The notes beneath the pieces were generated by a model, which ran no database searches, had not been told where the DNA came from, and saw only the letters and a program-made list of their open reading frames with translations. From Clostridia bacterium (GTDB lineage: Bacteria > Bacillota > Clostridia > Oscillospirales > CAG-272): DNA of 58,074 bases. The stretch's first letter is position 1. The number at the start of each line of letters is the position of its first letter. The DNA is taken from NCBI GenBank assembly GCA_017403155.1, contig JAFQOP010000002.1:1-58074 (forward strand), in the 5' to 3' direction. The translations under genes and the position numbers were made by a program. Positions 40,405 through 50,332 of this stretch are shown here, piece by piece.

Positions 40405-42531
40405 CTACTCAACCACGGAGAAGCGCAGCTTGCCCCTCACGATGTCAGCCTCCTCGAGTCTTACGCGCACTCTGTCGGCTATGTGATAGATCTTGTGGAA
40501 GGAGCGGAGGGTGATATTCTTCTCGTCAAACGCAAACATTCCGTCAAGCTCGCTTATCGGTACAAGACCCTCGCAGGTATTCTCCAGCTCGGCAAAGAAG
40601 CCGAAGGAGGTTATCGAATTGATCACCGCATCGAACTGCTCGCCAATTCTGTCCTTCATAAATATGACCTTGTACAGATTCTCGATTTTTCTCTCTGCAT
40701 CTACCGCGCGCAGCTCGGACTCGGTGGCTGCGGCTGCCGCACGGCGCGCATATTTTCTGTACGCATCCGCCCTCTTGCCCTCAAGGAGCACCTTGTGAAT
40801 TATCCTGTGAGTAGCAAGGTCGGACAAGCGCCGTATCGGAGAGGTGAAGTGGCAGTAATAGCTGAGAGATAGGCCGAAGTGAGCTCTGCGCACGTCGGAA
40901 TACTTTGCCTTCGACATTGAACGGAGCATAGAGTAGGATACCTGAGGAAGGAGTCCGCGCTCCTCTGCCTCGGTAAGAAGACGGCAGAAGTCAGCGCTCG
41001 TTGCCTTCTCTACCGAAACAAAATCGGTATCAAAGCCCAGGCTGTGCACATAGGCAACAAAATCGAACAGCTTTTCGGGCGGAGGCTCATCGTGGACTCG
41101 GTAGACGCAGGGAATATCCTTGTCCGAGAGGAGTCTTGCCACCGCCTCGTTTGCGGTAAGCATAAATTCCTCTATCATCATCTCAGCATCCGCACGGGTG
41201 CGGCGCACGATATCGACGGGCATCCCGTCCTTATCAAGAACTATCTCCGCCTCTGCGCTCTCAAGCTCCAGACTGCCGCGCGCTCTTGATTTTTCCTTCA
41301 GCACAAGATAGAGCTCGTGCATCCTTTTAAGTGTGGGAATAACCTCCTTATATTTGACACGGGTAGCATTGTCAGCCCTGTTTTCGAATATTGCGTTGAC
41401 CTCGGAGTAGACTCCGCGCACTCGGCTGCGTATGATGGAGGGCTCAATCCTCACGCTCTTGATTTCAGCCGCAGAATCGAGGTTGATGATCGCACTCAGA
41501 GTGTATTTATCCTCCCCTGCATTCAACGAGCAAGCTCCGTTTGAAAGAGCGGGTGGAAGCATGGGCACGACCTTGTCGGTAAAGTAGACGCTGGTGCCCC
41601 TCGCCATTACGGCACGGTCGAGGTGCGTGCGTTCACCGACGTAGGCAGACACGTCCGCGATATGGACTCCAAGCTGCCAGCCACCCTTGATTTTTCGGAG
41701 GGATATGGCATCGTCTAGGTCCTTTGCGCCCTCTCCGTCTATTGTGAAAATTATCTCACGACGACGCACCCTTCCCTCTTCGGTAAGGGGGGTAGCGGCA
41801 AGCCTCTGTGCCTCGGCAAGCTCCTCGGGGGTGAAATCCACGGGTATCTCGCACTCGGCAAGTATCGACTCGTAATTTGCCTCCCTAGTGTCGAATCTGC
41901 CGAAGCTGCGGACAACCTCGCACTCGAGCCTCGAGCCAGAGCGCGGACGAATGAGGGTTGCCTCAACCTTGTCACCGACCCTTACGTCGACACCGGACGA
42001 CTTAATCCTTATAGAATCCCCCATTTTGGGGTCGTCGGGCACCAAAACGAAGCTATGCGGCAAGCGGGCACGGCGACGGGAGAGCATTCTCTCCTCCTCT
42101 ACCCTGCCAATTACCTTCTTCCTTGTTTCGACAAGTATTTTTGTGACACGCCCCTCGGTCTTTCTCTCGCCGAGGTAGCCTTCATATTCATGGAACACTA
42201 TCTCGACCACGTCCCCGTCGAGGGCACCTGCGGTCTTGTCCTGGGGGATAAAAACGTCTCCCTCTCTATCCTCCACCGTAACGAAGCCGAAGCCCGAGCG
42301 GGACGAGGAAAACACACCCTCCGCACTTCTCTCATCGTGGCGGCGCTTTGATGATGCACGCTCGCGTCTGCCACCGTCGTGAGAGTCACCGAGATGCAGA
42401 GCATCGGTGCCGACGCCCGTCTCGGCTACTGCGCGCATAAGCTCGCGTCTTGCCGCCTCCTTGGTGCGCCTTTTGTGGGTGTTTCGCTTTTTGAATTTTT
42501 CAAATGCCTTCTTTGTGCTTTTTTTCTTCAT
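40405..42531 (-). CDS. rnr: Ribonuclease R
   Basis: 708 residues. Basic N-terminal tail, cold-shock-like OB domains (about 70-215), RNB catalytic domain with TIDGEGAKDLDDAISL and HYCHFTSPIRRLSDLATHRI, and a C-terminal S1 domain (about 620-705, FDAVINSITSFGFFAELENTCEGLVPISEL). A 3'-5' exoribonuclease that degrades structured RNA. AAGGAT precedes the ATG. In many Bacillota secG-rnr are neighbours, as here. Confidence 0.96.
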   Translation of the reverse strand: MKKKSTKKAFEKFKKRNTHKRRTKEAARRELMRAVAETGVGTDALHLGDSHDGGRRERASSKRRHDERSAEGVFSSSRSGFGFVTVEDREGDVFIPQDKTAGALDGDVVEIVFHEYEGYLGERKTEGRVTKILVETRKKVIGRVEEERMLSRRRARLPHSFVLVPDDPKMGDSIRIKSSGVDVRVGDKVEATLIRPRSGSRLECEVVRSFGRFDTREANYESILAECEIPVDFTPEELAEAQRLAATPLTEEGRVRRREIIFTIDGEGAKDLDDAISLRKIKGGWQLGVHIADVSAYVGERTHLDRAVMARGTSVYFTDKVVPMLPPALSNGACSLNAGEDKYTLSAIINLDSAAEIKSVRIEPSIIRSRVRGVYSEVNAIFENRADNATRVKYKEVIPTLKRMHELYLVLKEKSRARGSLELESAEAEIVLDKDGMPVDIVRRTRADAEMMIEEFMLTANEAVARLLSDKDIPCVYRVHDEPPPEKLFDFVAYVHSLGFDTDFVSVEKATSADFCRLLTEAEERGLLPQVSYSMLRSMSKAKYSDVRRAHFGLSLSYYCHFTSPIRRLSDLATHRIIHKVLLEGKRADAYRKYARRAAAAATESELRAVDAERKIENLYKVIFMKDRIGEQFDAVINSITSFGFFAELENTCEGLVPISELDGMFAFDEKNITLRSFHKIYHIADRVRVRLEEADIVRGKLRFSVVE

Positions 42532-42577
42532 ATCCTTATTTTACACCGAGTATCCGTATTTAACCGCAGAAAAGCAA

Positions 42578-42602
42578 AGCGGACGAGATTACCCCGTCCG
42601 CT
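42578..42602 (-). terminator. Terminator or hairpin after secG
   Basis: AGCGGACG/CGTCCGCT stem just beyond the secG stop, followed on the minus strand by TTGCTTTTCTG. It may be partial, allowing readthrough into rnr. Confidence 0.6.
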
Positions 42603-42606
42603 TATA

Positions 42607-42984
42607 TCATGCTTTCTCGTTAGCAGCAAGATCACTCTCGATAATGTCTGCGTAATCCTGCTCGACCTCTTCCATGTAATGAAGCCAGGAATCAAAATCG
42701 TTCATCACAGGATTGCCGGATGTATCCTCGACAACCGTCTCGTAGTTGGGCTGAATGATGTAAACAACAGCAACTGCAAGCGCGAAGATGATGCCTATTA
42801 TCGCGGTCCACTTAGCAAGCTTCTTATCCTTCTTTATCGAATCATCCTTGCCGTAGTAGGTTTCGGTGCCACCTACGATAGTGCCCGAAAGTCCTTCCTT
42901 GCCGGACTTCTGGAGAAGGGAGATAACTACGATAAAGAGTGCGGCGACAAGAAGAACGCCTATAAGTATATACTGGAGTACCAT
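42607..42984 (-). CDS. secG: Preprotein translocase subunit SecG
   Basis: 125 residues. The first 78 match SecG: helix 1 (LQYILIGVLLVAALFIVVISLLQ), the SGKEGLSGTIVGG cytoplasmic loop, and helix 2 (WTAIIGIIFALAVAVVYII). The acidic C-terminal 45 residues (about 82-125) are extra compared with the usual 75-80 residues. It is an accessory subunit of the SecYEG channel. Confidence 0.9.
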   Translation of the reverse strand: MVLQYILIGVLLVAALFIVVISLLQKSGKEGLSGTIVGGTETYYGKDDSIKKDKKLAKWTAIIGIIFALAVAVVYIIQPNYETVVEDTSGNPVMNDFDSWLHYMEEVEQDYADIIESDLAANEKA

Positions 42985-43050
42985 ATTTTTTCCTTCCTTT
43001 TATGCTTAAAGCCTGCGCATCTATCGCGCAAGCATACAATTTACTAATGT

Positions 43051-43079
43051 ATTGTATCACAATTAAACGAAAAATGCAA
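43051..43079 (-). promoter_or_regulatory. secG promoter
   Basis: Minus-strand -35 TTGCAT (43074-43079), 17-nt spacer, -10 TACAAT (43051-43056). Confidence 0.6.
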
Positions 43080-43115
43080 TACCTTTTTCAAATTTATAAT
43101 ATTATTTATTTTCTA

Positions 43116-43808
43116 TCAATACTTTTCTATCAGAGCGAGGGTCAGACGCTCGGAGCTTGCCGCCGCAATTTTGAGAAAAGCGGGGTAGTCGAGTACAGAG
43201 GAGCCGTTGGCGCTGTCGGATATTGCGCGCACGACCGCAAAGGGAGTGCCCGATACGAATGCCGCCTGGGCAATTGCACCGCCCTCCATCTCGCATACGT
43301 CAGCACCGAAGAGTGTGCGCAGCCTCTCTCTTGTTTCGCTGTCTGCAACGAATCTGTCGCCCGTGGCAACAATGCCGCGCCTGACAGGAATGCCGAAGCT
43401 CTCTGCCGCCTCAACCACGATATTGCTCGCGCGCTCATCGGTATCGAAGAATACGCGGTTGATGCCCGAGATGAGCCCGACGGGGTCACCGAGGGGGCTG
43501 GTATCCATATCGTGCTGAACAAGGCGGGTCGCCACCACCGTATCAGCGCAGGCGAGCGACTCGCTGAGGGCACCGCCGACGCCCGTGTTTACTACAAGGA
43601 TGGGCTGATAGCGGATTATCATAGCGGTCGCACACATGGAGGCAAAAACCTTGCCGACTCCGCATCTTGCTATAACGACAGGCTTGGAAAAGATAGTACC
43701 CGTGTGAAATTTTATGCCCGCCACAACCTCTTCTGTGCGATTGTCAAGTCTTGCAATAAGCCCCTCAACCTCGGGGTCCATTGCTCCAATTATTCCGATA
43801 GGTCTCAT
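43116..43808 (-). CDS. mtnN: 5'-methylthioadenosine/S-adenosylhomocysteine nucleosidase
   Basis: 230 residues, PNP/UDP phosphorylase family. GIIGAMDPEVEGL with catalytic Glu12, NTGVGGAL, EMEGGAIAQAAF and the catalytic Asp in RAISDSAN are present. It cleaves SAH to S-ribosylhomocysteine and adenine. luxS lies 13 nt upstream in the same operon, so together they recycle SAH and make the AI-2 precursor. Confidence 0.96.
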   Translation of the reverse strand: MRPIGIIGAMDPEVEGLIARLDNRTEEVVAGIKFHTGTIFSKPVVIARCGVGKVFASMCATAMIIRYQPILVVNTGVGGALSESLACADTVVATRLVQHDMDTSPLGDPVGLISGINRVFFDTDERASNIVVEAAESFGIPVRRGIVATGDRFVADSETRERLRTLFGADVCEMEGGAIAQAAFVSGTPFAVVRAISDSANGSSVLDYPAFLKIAAASSERLTLALIEKY

Positions 43809-43821
43809 TCGTTATCCTCCG

Positions 43822-44289
43822 CTATTTTTCGGGGTAGGTAAAGCTCTGCTCCCTGGAATTAAGGGCACTGAGGTATCTCTCGCACTCCCTCTTCGCCGCC
43901 TCGAGAGAGAGGTTTTTGTAGTTTCCGCACTCCTTGCGGCTCTGTCCAAACATTTCTCCCTCGTGGGAGATTATCCTCTCAAGCGTGTCGGTGACGGCAC
44001 GGAGAACCTCGGCATTCGTCCTTCCTCTCACAAGGAGATAGAAGCCCGTCTGGCAGCCCATCGGTCCGAAGTAGATAACGTCGGAGCCTATAGCGGAGGA
44101 ACGGATATAGGTCGCAAACATATGCTCTGTTGAGTGCATTGTAAGATTGTCCATATAGTCCCCCATATTCGGCACTCGCGTGCGCATATCGTAGGTAACT
44201 ATATCTCCGTCTATCCTTGAAACGTAGATTCCCTCGCTTATAAGGTCGTGGTCGACGCTGAAGGATGCAATTCTCTCGGGTGCTTTCAT
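43822..44289 (-). CDS. luxS: S-ribosylhomocysteine lyase
   Basis: 155 residues. Metal site HSTEH (His52, His56) with Glu55, catalytic Cys79 in GPMGCQTGFYL, and the downstream ECGNYKNLSL ligand Cys. It splits S-ribosylhomocysteine into homocysteine and DPD, the AI-2 precursor. It is coupled to mtnN. Confidence 0.97.
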   Translation of the reverse strand: MKAPERIASFSVDHDLISEGIYVSRIDGDIVTYDMRTRVPNMGDYMDNLTMHSTEHMFATYIRSSAIGSDVIYFGPMGCQTGFYLLVRGRTNAEVLRAVTDTLERIISHEGEMFGQSRKECGNYKNLSLEAAKRECERYLSALNSREQSFTYPEK

Positions 44290-44305
44290 ATTATCTCCAT
44301 TTAGG

Positions 44306-44330
44306 AAAGAGGGGGACGTGCCCCCTCTTT
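44306..44330 (-). terminator. Hairpin between glyQS and luxS
   Basis: AAAGAGGGGG/CCCCCTCTTT 10-bp stem 8 nt beyond the glyQS stop and 16 nt before the luxS start. The T-tract is short, so termination may be partial. Confidence 0.55.
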
Positions 44331-44337
44331 TCGGTTT

Positions 44338-45729
44338 TTAGAATTTGAGTCTTTCGCTGATATATGCCTTAACCTCGGACATAGGTATTCTCACCTGCTC
44401 CATAGTATCTCTGTCTCTTACGGTTACGCAGCCGTCGTTCTCGGTGTCGAAGTCGTAGGTGATGCAGAAGGGGGTGCCTATCTCGTCCTCGCGGCGGTAT
44501 CTCTTACCGATAGAGCCTGTCTCGTCGAAGTCGGTCATAAACTCCTTTGCAAGCTCGTCATAGAGCTCAAGCGCACGCTCGGAGAGCTTCTTCGAGAGGG
44601 GGAGCACCGCACACTTGAAGGGTGCAAGCGCAGGGTGAAGGTGAAGAACGTTACGAACGTCGCCACCCTCAAGCTCCTCCTCGTCATATGCCTCAACGAG
44701 GAATGCCAGAGCCACGCGGTCTGCGCCGAGGGAGGGCTCGATAACGTAGGGAATGTAGTGCTCGTTTGTCTCGGGGTCGAAGTAGGTCATATCCTTGCCC
44801 GAGTGATTCTGATGCTGACCGAGGTCGTAGTCTGTTCTGTCGGCAACGCCCCACAGCTCGCCCCATCCGAAGGGGAAGAGGTACTCGAAGTCGGTGGTTG
44901 CCTTGGAGTAGAAGCAAAGCTCCTCGGGATCATGGTCGCGAAGGCGAAGGTTCTCGTCCTTCATGCCAAGGTCGAGCAGCCACTGATGGCAGAAATTCTT
45001 CCAGTATGCAAACCACTCGAGGTCGGTGCCGGGCTTGCAGAAAAACTCGAGCTCCATCTGCTCAAACTCACGGGTACGGAAGGTGAAGTTACCGGGGGTA
45101 ATCTCATTTCTGAAGGACTTACCTATCTGTGCAACACCGAAGGGGAGCTTCTTTCTTGTAGAACGGGCAACCGAGGGGAAGTTAACGAAAATGCCCTGCG
45201 CCGTCTCGGGGCGCAGATATACGGTGCTTGAGGAATCCTCGGTTACACCGACGAAGGTCTTGAACATAAGATTGAACTTCTTGATATCGGTGAATTCGTG
45301 GCCGCCGCAGGTGGGGCACTCGATGCCCTTCTCCTTGATGAAAGCACTCATTTCCTCAAAGCTCCAGCCCGCGGGATTTTCATCCGTGCCGTTCTTGAAG
45401 GCGTAGTCCTCAATGAGCTTGTCCGCTCTGTGGCGCGCCTTGCACTGCTTGCAGTCCATAAGGGGGTCGGAGAAGCCGCCGACGTGACCCGATGCTACCC
45501 AAGCCTCGGGATTCATTATGATAGCAGAATCAAGTCCTACGTTGTATCGCGACTCCTGCACGAAGCGCTTCCACCACGCACGCTTGACGTTGTTCTTGAA
45601 CTCAACGCCGAGGGGTCCGTAGTCCCATGAGTTTGCCAGACCGCCGTATATCTCCGAGCCGGGGAATATAAAGCCACGGGTCTTACAAAGGGCTACAACC
45701 TTTTCCATTGTCTTCTTACTGTTTTCCAT
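44338..45729 (-). CDS. glyS: Glycyl-tRNA synthetase, single-chain type
   Basis: 463 residues, the class II alpha2 form (GlyQS), not the alpha/beta type. [42 protein letters not shown] (motif 2 region), [28 protein letters not shown] and [13 protein letters not shown] (motif 3), with a C-terminal anticodon-binding domain (about 360-460). A CxxC pair ([17 protein letters not shown]) suggests a zinc-binding insert. Confidence 0.96.
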   Translation of the reverse strand: MENSKKTMEKVVALCKTRGFIFPGSEIYGGLANSWDYGPLGVEFKNNVKRAWWKRFVQESRYNVGLDSAIIMNPEAWVASGHVGGFSDPLMDCKQCKARHRADKLIEDYAFKNGTDENPAGWSFEEMSAFIKEKGIECPTCGGHEFTDIKKFNLMFKTFVGVTEDSSSTVYLRPETAQGIFVNFPSVARSTRKKLPFGVAQIGKSFRNEITPGNFTFRTREFEQMELEFFCKPGTDLEWFAYWKNFCHQWLLDLGMKDENLRLRDHDPEELCFYSKATTDFEYLFPFGWGELWGVADRTDYDLGQHQNHSGKDMTYFDPETNEHYIPYVIEPSLGADRVALAFLVEAYDEEELEGGDVRNVLHLHPALAPFKCAVLPLSKKLSERALELYDELAKEFMTDFDETGSIGKRYRREDEIGTPFCITYDFDTENDGCVTVRDRDTMEQVRIPMSEVKAYISERLKF

Positions 45730-45775
45730 TTTGTCTCTCCATTTGTAAACTATTGTTTATATTTTTATTTTTAAA

Positions 45776-47086
45776 TCAAATCAATTTTCCGAACACTACG
45801 CCGTTGCTATGCGACACGGGTACGACTCTCACAGCCTCGCCCGTCATATCAACACCCTCGGGCGGATAGAAGCCTATCTCGACGTATGAGTCGGAGTGCG
45901 CCCCGAACATTCCCGACGCAAGTCGGCTCTCGGCAATGGCGGGAAGGGGCTCGCCGCGCTCAACTATACCGTCCAGCACCCTGTCTCTTACCTCATTCTT
46001 AATGGCGATAAGCCTTTCGCTACGCTCTCTTTTCACCTGCTCGGGAATCTGGTGCGCATAGGTGGCGGCAGGAGTGCCGCGACGGGGGGAATAGGCGAAT
46101 ACGTGGGCATCGAGCAGCCCGACCTCCCTTACGAAGTCAGAGGTGAGAAGAAAATCCTCCTCCTCCTCTCCCGGAAAGCCAACCATAAGGTCGGTTGTGA
46201 TGTGCGCTGTGGGAAAGTGGGAGCGAAGCCTCTCGATATTTTCTATCGCGCGCGCTCTTGTGTAGCGCCGCTTCATAGCCTTCAGAATTTTATCCGAGCC
46301 GCTCTGCATAGATACGTGGAAGTGCGGTGCTAAAATACCGACACCGCTTATCTTCTCGGCAAAGCGCTCGCCAACGAGCTCGGGTGCAAGCGAGCCGAGC
46401 CTTATGCGCTCGCAGCTCCCTCTCGCGTCAAGCTCCCTGATAAGGTCACCGAGGTCGTACTGCTCGGCAAAGTCTCTGCCGTATGAGCCTGTCTCAATTC
46501 CCGTGAGAACAATCTCACGTATACCGGAGGCTGCAAGCGACTCCACCTCCGCGACAACCTGCTCACGCGGCTTTGAGCGGACTCTGCCGCGTGCGTCTGC
46601 TATGGCACAGTAGGTGCACCTCGATTCACACCCGTCTTCTATCTTCAGGTAAGCCCGCGTCCTCGGTGCGCTGTATATGCGCATAGGCTCAAAGGTAGCG
46701 CACGAAAGGTCCTCAACCGACACGTCGGTCTCGGTGCCGCGCTGCTCCAGCTTTTTTATCACCCTCTGTATTACCGACATCTTATCTGCCGTGCCGAGGA
46801 CTATATCAACGCCCTCTATCGCCACAAGCTCATCGGGTGTGCGCTGGCTGTAGCAGCCTACAACGGCTACCACGGCATCGGGATTCGTTTTTATTGCGCG
46901 ACGGATTATCTGGCGCGACTTTCGGTCACTCTCGGCGGTAACGGTGCAGGTGTTGATAACGTAGGCGTCACAGCGCTCCGCATAATCGCGCACTGCGAAG
47001 CCCGCGCGGACAAAGCCCTCGCTTATGGCCTCGGTCTCATACTGCGAGACCTTGCACCCCAGGGTATAAAGCCCGACACTGTACAA
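45776..47086 (-). CDS. mtaB: tRNA (N6-threonylcarbamoyladenosine37-C2)-methylthiotransferase
   Basis: 436 residues. N-terminal MTTase domain with three conserved Cys (TLGCKVSQYE, VINTCTV, VVGCYSQ), radical-SAM CxxxCxxC in CESRCTYCAI, and a C-terminal TRAM domain (about 370-432). It makes ms2t6A37 in tRNA for ANN codons. The HIPEQVKRERSERL segment is typical of MtaB. Confidence 0.95.
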   Translation of the reverse strand: MYSVGLYTLGCKVSQYETEAISEGFVRAGFAVRDYAERCDAYVINTCTVTAESDRKSRQIIRRAIKTNPDAVVAVVGCYSQRTPDELVAIEGVDIVLGTADKMSVIQRVIKKLEQRGTETDVSVEDLSCATFEPMRIYSAPRTRAYLKIEDGCESRCTYCAIADARGRVRSKPREQVVAEVESLAASGIREIVLTGIETGSYGRDFAEQYDLGDLIRELDARGSCERIRLGSLAPELVGERFAEKISGVGILAPHFHVSMQSGSDKILKAMKRRYTRARAIENIERLRSHFPTAHITTDLMVGFPGEEEEDFLLTSDFVREVGLLDAHVFAYSPRRGTPAATYAHQIPEQVKRERSERLIAIKNEVRDRVLDGIVERGEPLPAIAESRLASGMFGAHSDSYVEIGFYPPEGVDMTGEAVRVVPVSHSNGVVFGKLI

Positions 47087-47213
47087 GTGGCGACCACCTC
47101 ATTTCCGAAAGATAGCAATATTCTTACCGATATATTCTAGCAGAAATAGCAGTGAAAGTCAATAATAAATAGAAAGTTTAAATATTATAATATAAAATAT
47201 TTTCCAAAGGCAC

Positions 47214-47242
47214 TTGACAAATCAATCCTTTTCGGTTATAAT
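47214..47242 (+). promoter_or_regulatory. rpmH promoter
   Basis: Perfect consensus: TTGACA (47214-47219), 17-nt spacer, TATAAT (47237-47242). The surrounding 47087-47328 is AT-rich; no TTATCCACA DnaA box was seen. Confidence 0.85.
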
Positions 47243-47328
47243 ATATCGTGCTTTGGTATGAATACGCAAAAGTTTACGCAGTTTGCTGCGTTTTTTGATG
47301 TTAAAAAAATTGCAAGGAGGTGCTAACT

Positions 47329-47463
47329 GTGAAGAGAACATATCAGCCTAAGAAGAGACAGAGAAAAAAGGAACACGGCTTCAGAAAGAGAATGGCAACC
47401 GCTAACGGCAGAAAAGTTCTTAAGAGAAGACGCGCCAAGGGTAGAGCAAGACTCACCTACTAA
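47329..47463 (+). CDS. rpmH: Ribosomal protein L34
   Basis: 44 residues, from a GTG start with AAGGAGGTG nine bases upstream. [20 protein letters not shown] and a basic C-terminus ending in RARLTY match L34 along its whole length. First gene of the rpmH-rnpA-yidD-yidC-jag-mnmE block. Confidence 0.97.
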   Translation: MKRTYQPKKRQRKKEHGFRKRMATANGRKVLKRRRAKGRARLTY

Positions 47464-47500
47464 TTCTGCATAATGCAGAGCGCCACCAGAGTGGCATCTA

Positions 47501-47545
47501 AAACCTCCGATAAATCACCTGGGTGCTTTTATCGGGGTTTTTGTT
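47501..47545 (+). terminator. Terminator or attenuator between rpmH and rnpA
   Basis: AAACCTCCGATAAA/TTTTATCGGGGTTT stem, 12-nt loop, then TTTTTG. It would reduce expression of the genes downstream relative to L34, as expected from the different protein amounts needed. Confidence 0.75.
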
Positions 47546-47579
47546 TAGTATGAAAAATCTGAGAGGAGGGTGATTTTTT

Positions 47580-47954
47580 ATGAAGCTGAAGGCTATTTGC
47601 GAAAATCATCTGTACTCCAAGGCGTATTCAAAGGGGAAAAGAGCAGTGACATCGGCTCTGGCAGTTTACGTGCTCCCCGACTATGCGGCAAAAAAGCTAG
47701 CCAAGGCGCATCCTCAAGGGAGGATTACTAACAGAATAGGTCTTACGACCTCGACAAAGCTCGGCGGCGCGACAGTCAGATCAAGATGCAGACGAATTCT
47801 GCGCGAGGGATTTTATGCAATCGAAAGAAAAAAGCCCTTGAAGCAGGGATACCTTATAGTGATTGCCGCGCGCAGCGCCGCTGTCAAACTGAAGAGCACC
47901 GATATCGAGCGTGAGCTTGATACGGCGTTTTCCAAGCTTGGTATGTACGAATGA
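47580..47954 (+). CDS. rnpA: Ribonuclease P protein component
   Basis: 124 residues. Family motif [18 protein letters not shown] (the RNR-type motif), and [12 protein letters not shown] before it. It supports the RNase P RNA in 5' tRNA maturation. Strong GAGGAGGG ribosome site. Its stop overlaps the yidD start (ATGA). Confidence 0.96.
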   Translation: MKLKAICENHLYSKAYSKGKRAVTSALAVYVLPDYAAKKLAKAHPQGRITNRIGLTTSTKLGGATVRSRCRRILREGFYAIERKKPLKQGYLIVIAARSAAVKLKSTDIERELDTAFSKLGMYE

Positions 47955-48247
47955 AGCATATAATGATATGGCTCGTCCGTCTGTACCGAAAATATATCTC
48001 ACCGCTAAAACCGAATTGCTGTAGATTTACGCCTACCTGCTCGCAGTATGCACTGCAAGCATTTGAGAAACGAGGCTTTTTCGTGGGTATGGCTCTCACG
48101 GTATGGAGGATACTACGCTGCAACCCCTTTTCCAGGGGTGGCTACGACCCAGTCCCCGAGAGAGGGAGCCGCGCCGCACGACGCAGAGCAAAGGATGAGA
48201 TAGAAGAGCCCACAAACAAAACAGAAAAGGAATCACAAGATGTTTGA
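47951..48247 (+). CDS. yidD: Membrane protein insertion efficiency factor YidD
   Basis: 98 residues. [34 protein letters not shown] and [14 protein letters not shown] are the diagnostic parts, including the conserved Cys residues. It assists YidC-dependent insertion. Overlaps yidC by 8 nt. Confidence 0.96.
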   Translation: MKHIMIWLVRLYRKYISPLKPNCCRFTPTCSQYALQAFEKRGFFVGMALTVWRILRCNPFSRGGYDPVPERGSRAARRRAKDEIEEPTNKTEKESQDV

Positions 48248-49352
48248 TTGGTTATATTCGTTACTGGGAACCCTAATGTACTGGTTCTCGTATATTATGG
48301 GCAACAGCTATGCGCTTGCCCTTGTGCTGTACGCACTCGTCTTTAAGCTTATTTTCCTGCCCTTTGCCATAAAGCAGCAGAAGAACCAGATAAAGATGGC
48401 AAACCTCACCCCCAAAATTGAGCTTATCAAGGCAAAATACAGAGGAAGAAACGACAGAGTCACCCAGCAGAAGATGCAGCAGGAGATTATGGAGCTGCAG
48501 CAGAGAGAGGGCGCGAGCATGCTCGGCGGTTGCCTCCCCCTGCTTATCCAGTTCCCTATCATCATTTTCCTCTACAACGTTATAAGACGTCCCCTTACCT
48601 ATATATGCGCTGTTACAACAGACGGCTTCGCCAAGCTCGGCGGAGAGATGGTTAATGTATACAAGGCTAACCCCGCGCTCATCTCCGCAGGCAAAACTGC
48701 ACAGGAAATGGTAGCCGCCTTTGGCGGAGACGAGATCAAGATGATCTCCTTCGCAAACGAGCACGGAATCGACCTCACCTCATACGTCACCAACGGCAGA
48801 CCCATTCCCGATATGAGCCTGTTCGGTGTCAACCTCGGCTACTCCCCCTCGGAGGCATTCGCAGGCACGGTGCTCTGGGTTATCGTATTTATTCCGATAC
48901 TCGCAGCGGCATTCCAGTGGCTGACAATGTTCCTCACCAAGAGATGGAACGGCAATGCCAACCAGGTAGCAATGCCTGACGGTCAGACAAATGCGTCTAT
49001 GAAGATGATGGATCTCATCTTCCCCCTTATGACGCTTTGGATCGCATTCTCCTTCTCCGCGCTTATGGGTCTGTACTGGATATTCCAGTCTGTTCTCTCC
49101 ATAGTCCAGATATTCATTCTCTCCCGTCTTATGCCGCTGCCCAAGTTCACCGAGGAGCAGCTCAAGCAGATGAGAAAGGAGCAGAAGGCGGCAGAAAAGG
49201 CGCAGAGAGCCGCATTGAAGAACCAGAAGTATAAGTCGCTCCACTATATCGACGAGGACGACTACGACGATCTTATGGACGTCAAGACCAACGAGAAGAG
49301 CTCCGGCTCAACCGCCGTTGATAAGAGCGCGCTCCCCGAAATTAAAGACTAA
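48240..49352 (+). CDS. yidC: Membrane protein insertase YidC
   Basis: 370 residues. Five-helix core typical of Gram-positive YidC, with the positively charged hydrophilic groove residue in [12 protein letters not shown] region and [13 protein letters not shown]. No N-terminal lipoprotein signal (LxxC) is seen, unlike SpoIIIJ of Bacillus; the N-terminus starts directly in a helix. The helical Lys-rich C-terminal tail (320-345) may bind ribosomes. Confidence 0.95.
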   Translation: MFDWLYSLLGTLMYWFSYIMGNSYALALVLYALVFKLIFLPFAIKQQKNQIKMANLTPKIELIKAKYRGRNDRVTQQKMQQEIMELQQREGASMLGGCLPLLIQFPIIIFLYNVIRRPLTYICAVTTDGFAKLGGEMVNVYKANPALISAGKTAQEMVAAFGGDEIKMISFANEHGIDLTSYVTNGRPIPDMSLFGVNLGYSPSEAFAGTVLWVIVFIPILAAAFQWLTMFLTKRWNGNANQVAMPDGQTNASMKMMDLIFPLMTLWIAFSFSALMGLYWIFQSVLSIVQIFILSRLMPLPKFTEEQLKQMRKEQKAAEKAQRAALKNQKYKSLHYIDEDDYDDLMDVKTNEKSSGSTAVDKSALPEIKD

Positions 49353-49381
49353 TAAATAGAATAACAGGAATAAAGATAATT

Positions 49382-50332
49382 ATGATTAAGGAAATTATAT
49401 CCAGCGGCAAGACCGTAGACGAGGCTCTTGAGACCGCTAAGGCAGCCCTCGGCGTTGGCCCTCTTGATGAGGTCAAGTTTGAGGTTATTCACACGGGAAG
49501 CCGCGGTATCTTCGGTATCATCGGCGTTAAGCCCGCAAAGGTAAGAGTATACATCGAGCTCCCCGACGCGCAGGAAAAGTCTAAGACGCGCCACGAAAAG
49601 CCCAAGCGCGAGAGAAACGAGCAGCGCGCGGAGGGCACAAAGAAGCCCCAGCAGAAGAAGCAGAAGAGCGAGAAGAAGCCCCAGGCTGAGAAGACCTCTG
49701 CTCCCAAGGAGAAGGCAATCCCCGAGACCGAGCTCAAGCTTGAGCGCCGTGAGGTCAAGGACGGAGAGGATATGTCCTTCGAGTTTGTAAAGACCCTGAT
49801 CACCGATATCGGTCTTAACGCAGAGGCAACCCTCTACTCCTGCGAGGACGGCACGAGAAGAATTATAATCGACGGTGAGGATGCCTCCACCCTTATCGGT
49901 CACCACGGTGACACCCTCGACGCGCTTCAGTACCTTGCAAACCTCGCCTCCGCGAGAAAGAACATCAACGGCGAGCGCGACAAGAGCCGCGTTACCATAG
50001 ATATCGAGGGCTACCGCGCAAAGAGAGAGGAAACTCTTCGTGCGCTTGCACGTCGCATGGCTGCAAAGGCACTGCGCAACAGACGCAGCGTTATGCTCGA
50101 GCCCATGAGCCCCTATGAGAGAAGAATCATTCACTCTGAGGTTCAGGGAATCGAGGGTGTATCCACCAACTCGATAGGCTCGGACAACAACCGTAAGATC
50201 GTTATCTTCCTCACCGACAAGAAGCCCAAGGAGCTCTTTGACGAGGATAAGGACGAGGCTGTAACCGAGGCAGTAGCCGAGGAGTCGGCAGAGATTGCTA
50301 CCGAGTCCACCGACGACACTCCCGAGGAATAA
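49382..50332 (+). CDS. jag: RNA-binding protein KhpB / Jag
   Basis: 316 residues. Jag_N domain (about 1-52, IIKEIISSGKTVDEALETA...GIFGIIGVKPAKVRV), a basic linker with many Lys/Glu (about 60-118), a KH domain (about 145-220, IIIDGEDASTLIGHHGDTLDALQYLA) and an R3H domain (about 225-285, RRSVMLEPMSPYERRIIHSEVQ). It binds RNA and affects cell-wall growth in related bacteria. A 50-nt acidic tail follows. Its stop overlaps the mnmE start (TAATG). Confidence 0.94.
   Translation: MIKEIISSGKTVDEALETAKAALGVGPLDEVKFEVIHTGSRGIFGIIGVKPAKVRVYIELPDAQEKSKTRHEKPKRERNEQRAEGTKKPQQKKQKSEKKPQAEKTSAPKEKAIPETELKLERREVKDGEDMSFEFVKTLITDIGLNAEATLYSCEDGTRRIIIDGEDASTLIGHHGDTLDALQYLANLASARKNINGERDKSRVTIDIEGYRAKREETLRALARRMAAKALRNRRSVMLEPMSPYERRIIHSEVQGIEGVSTNSIGSDNNRKIVIFLTDKKPKELFDEDKDEAVTEAVAEESAEIATESTDDTPEE

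Noticed and set aside
47087-47328. AT-rich stretch before rpmH as oriC
   Set aside because: No DnaA boxes (TTATCCACA) or dnaA gene; the AT content is explained by the promoter.
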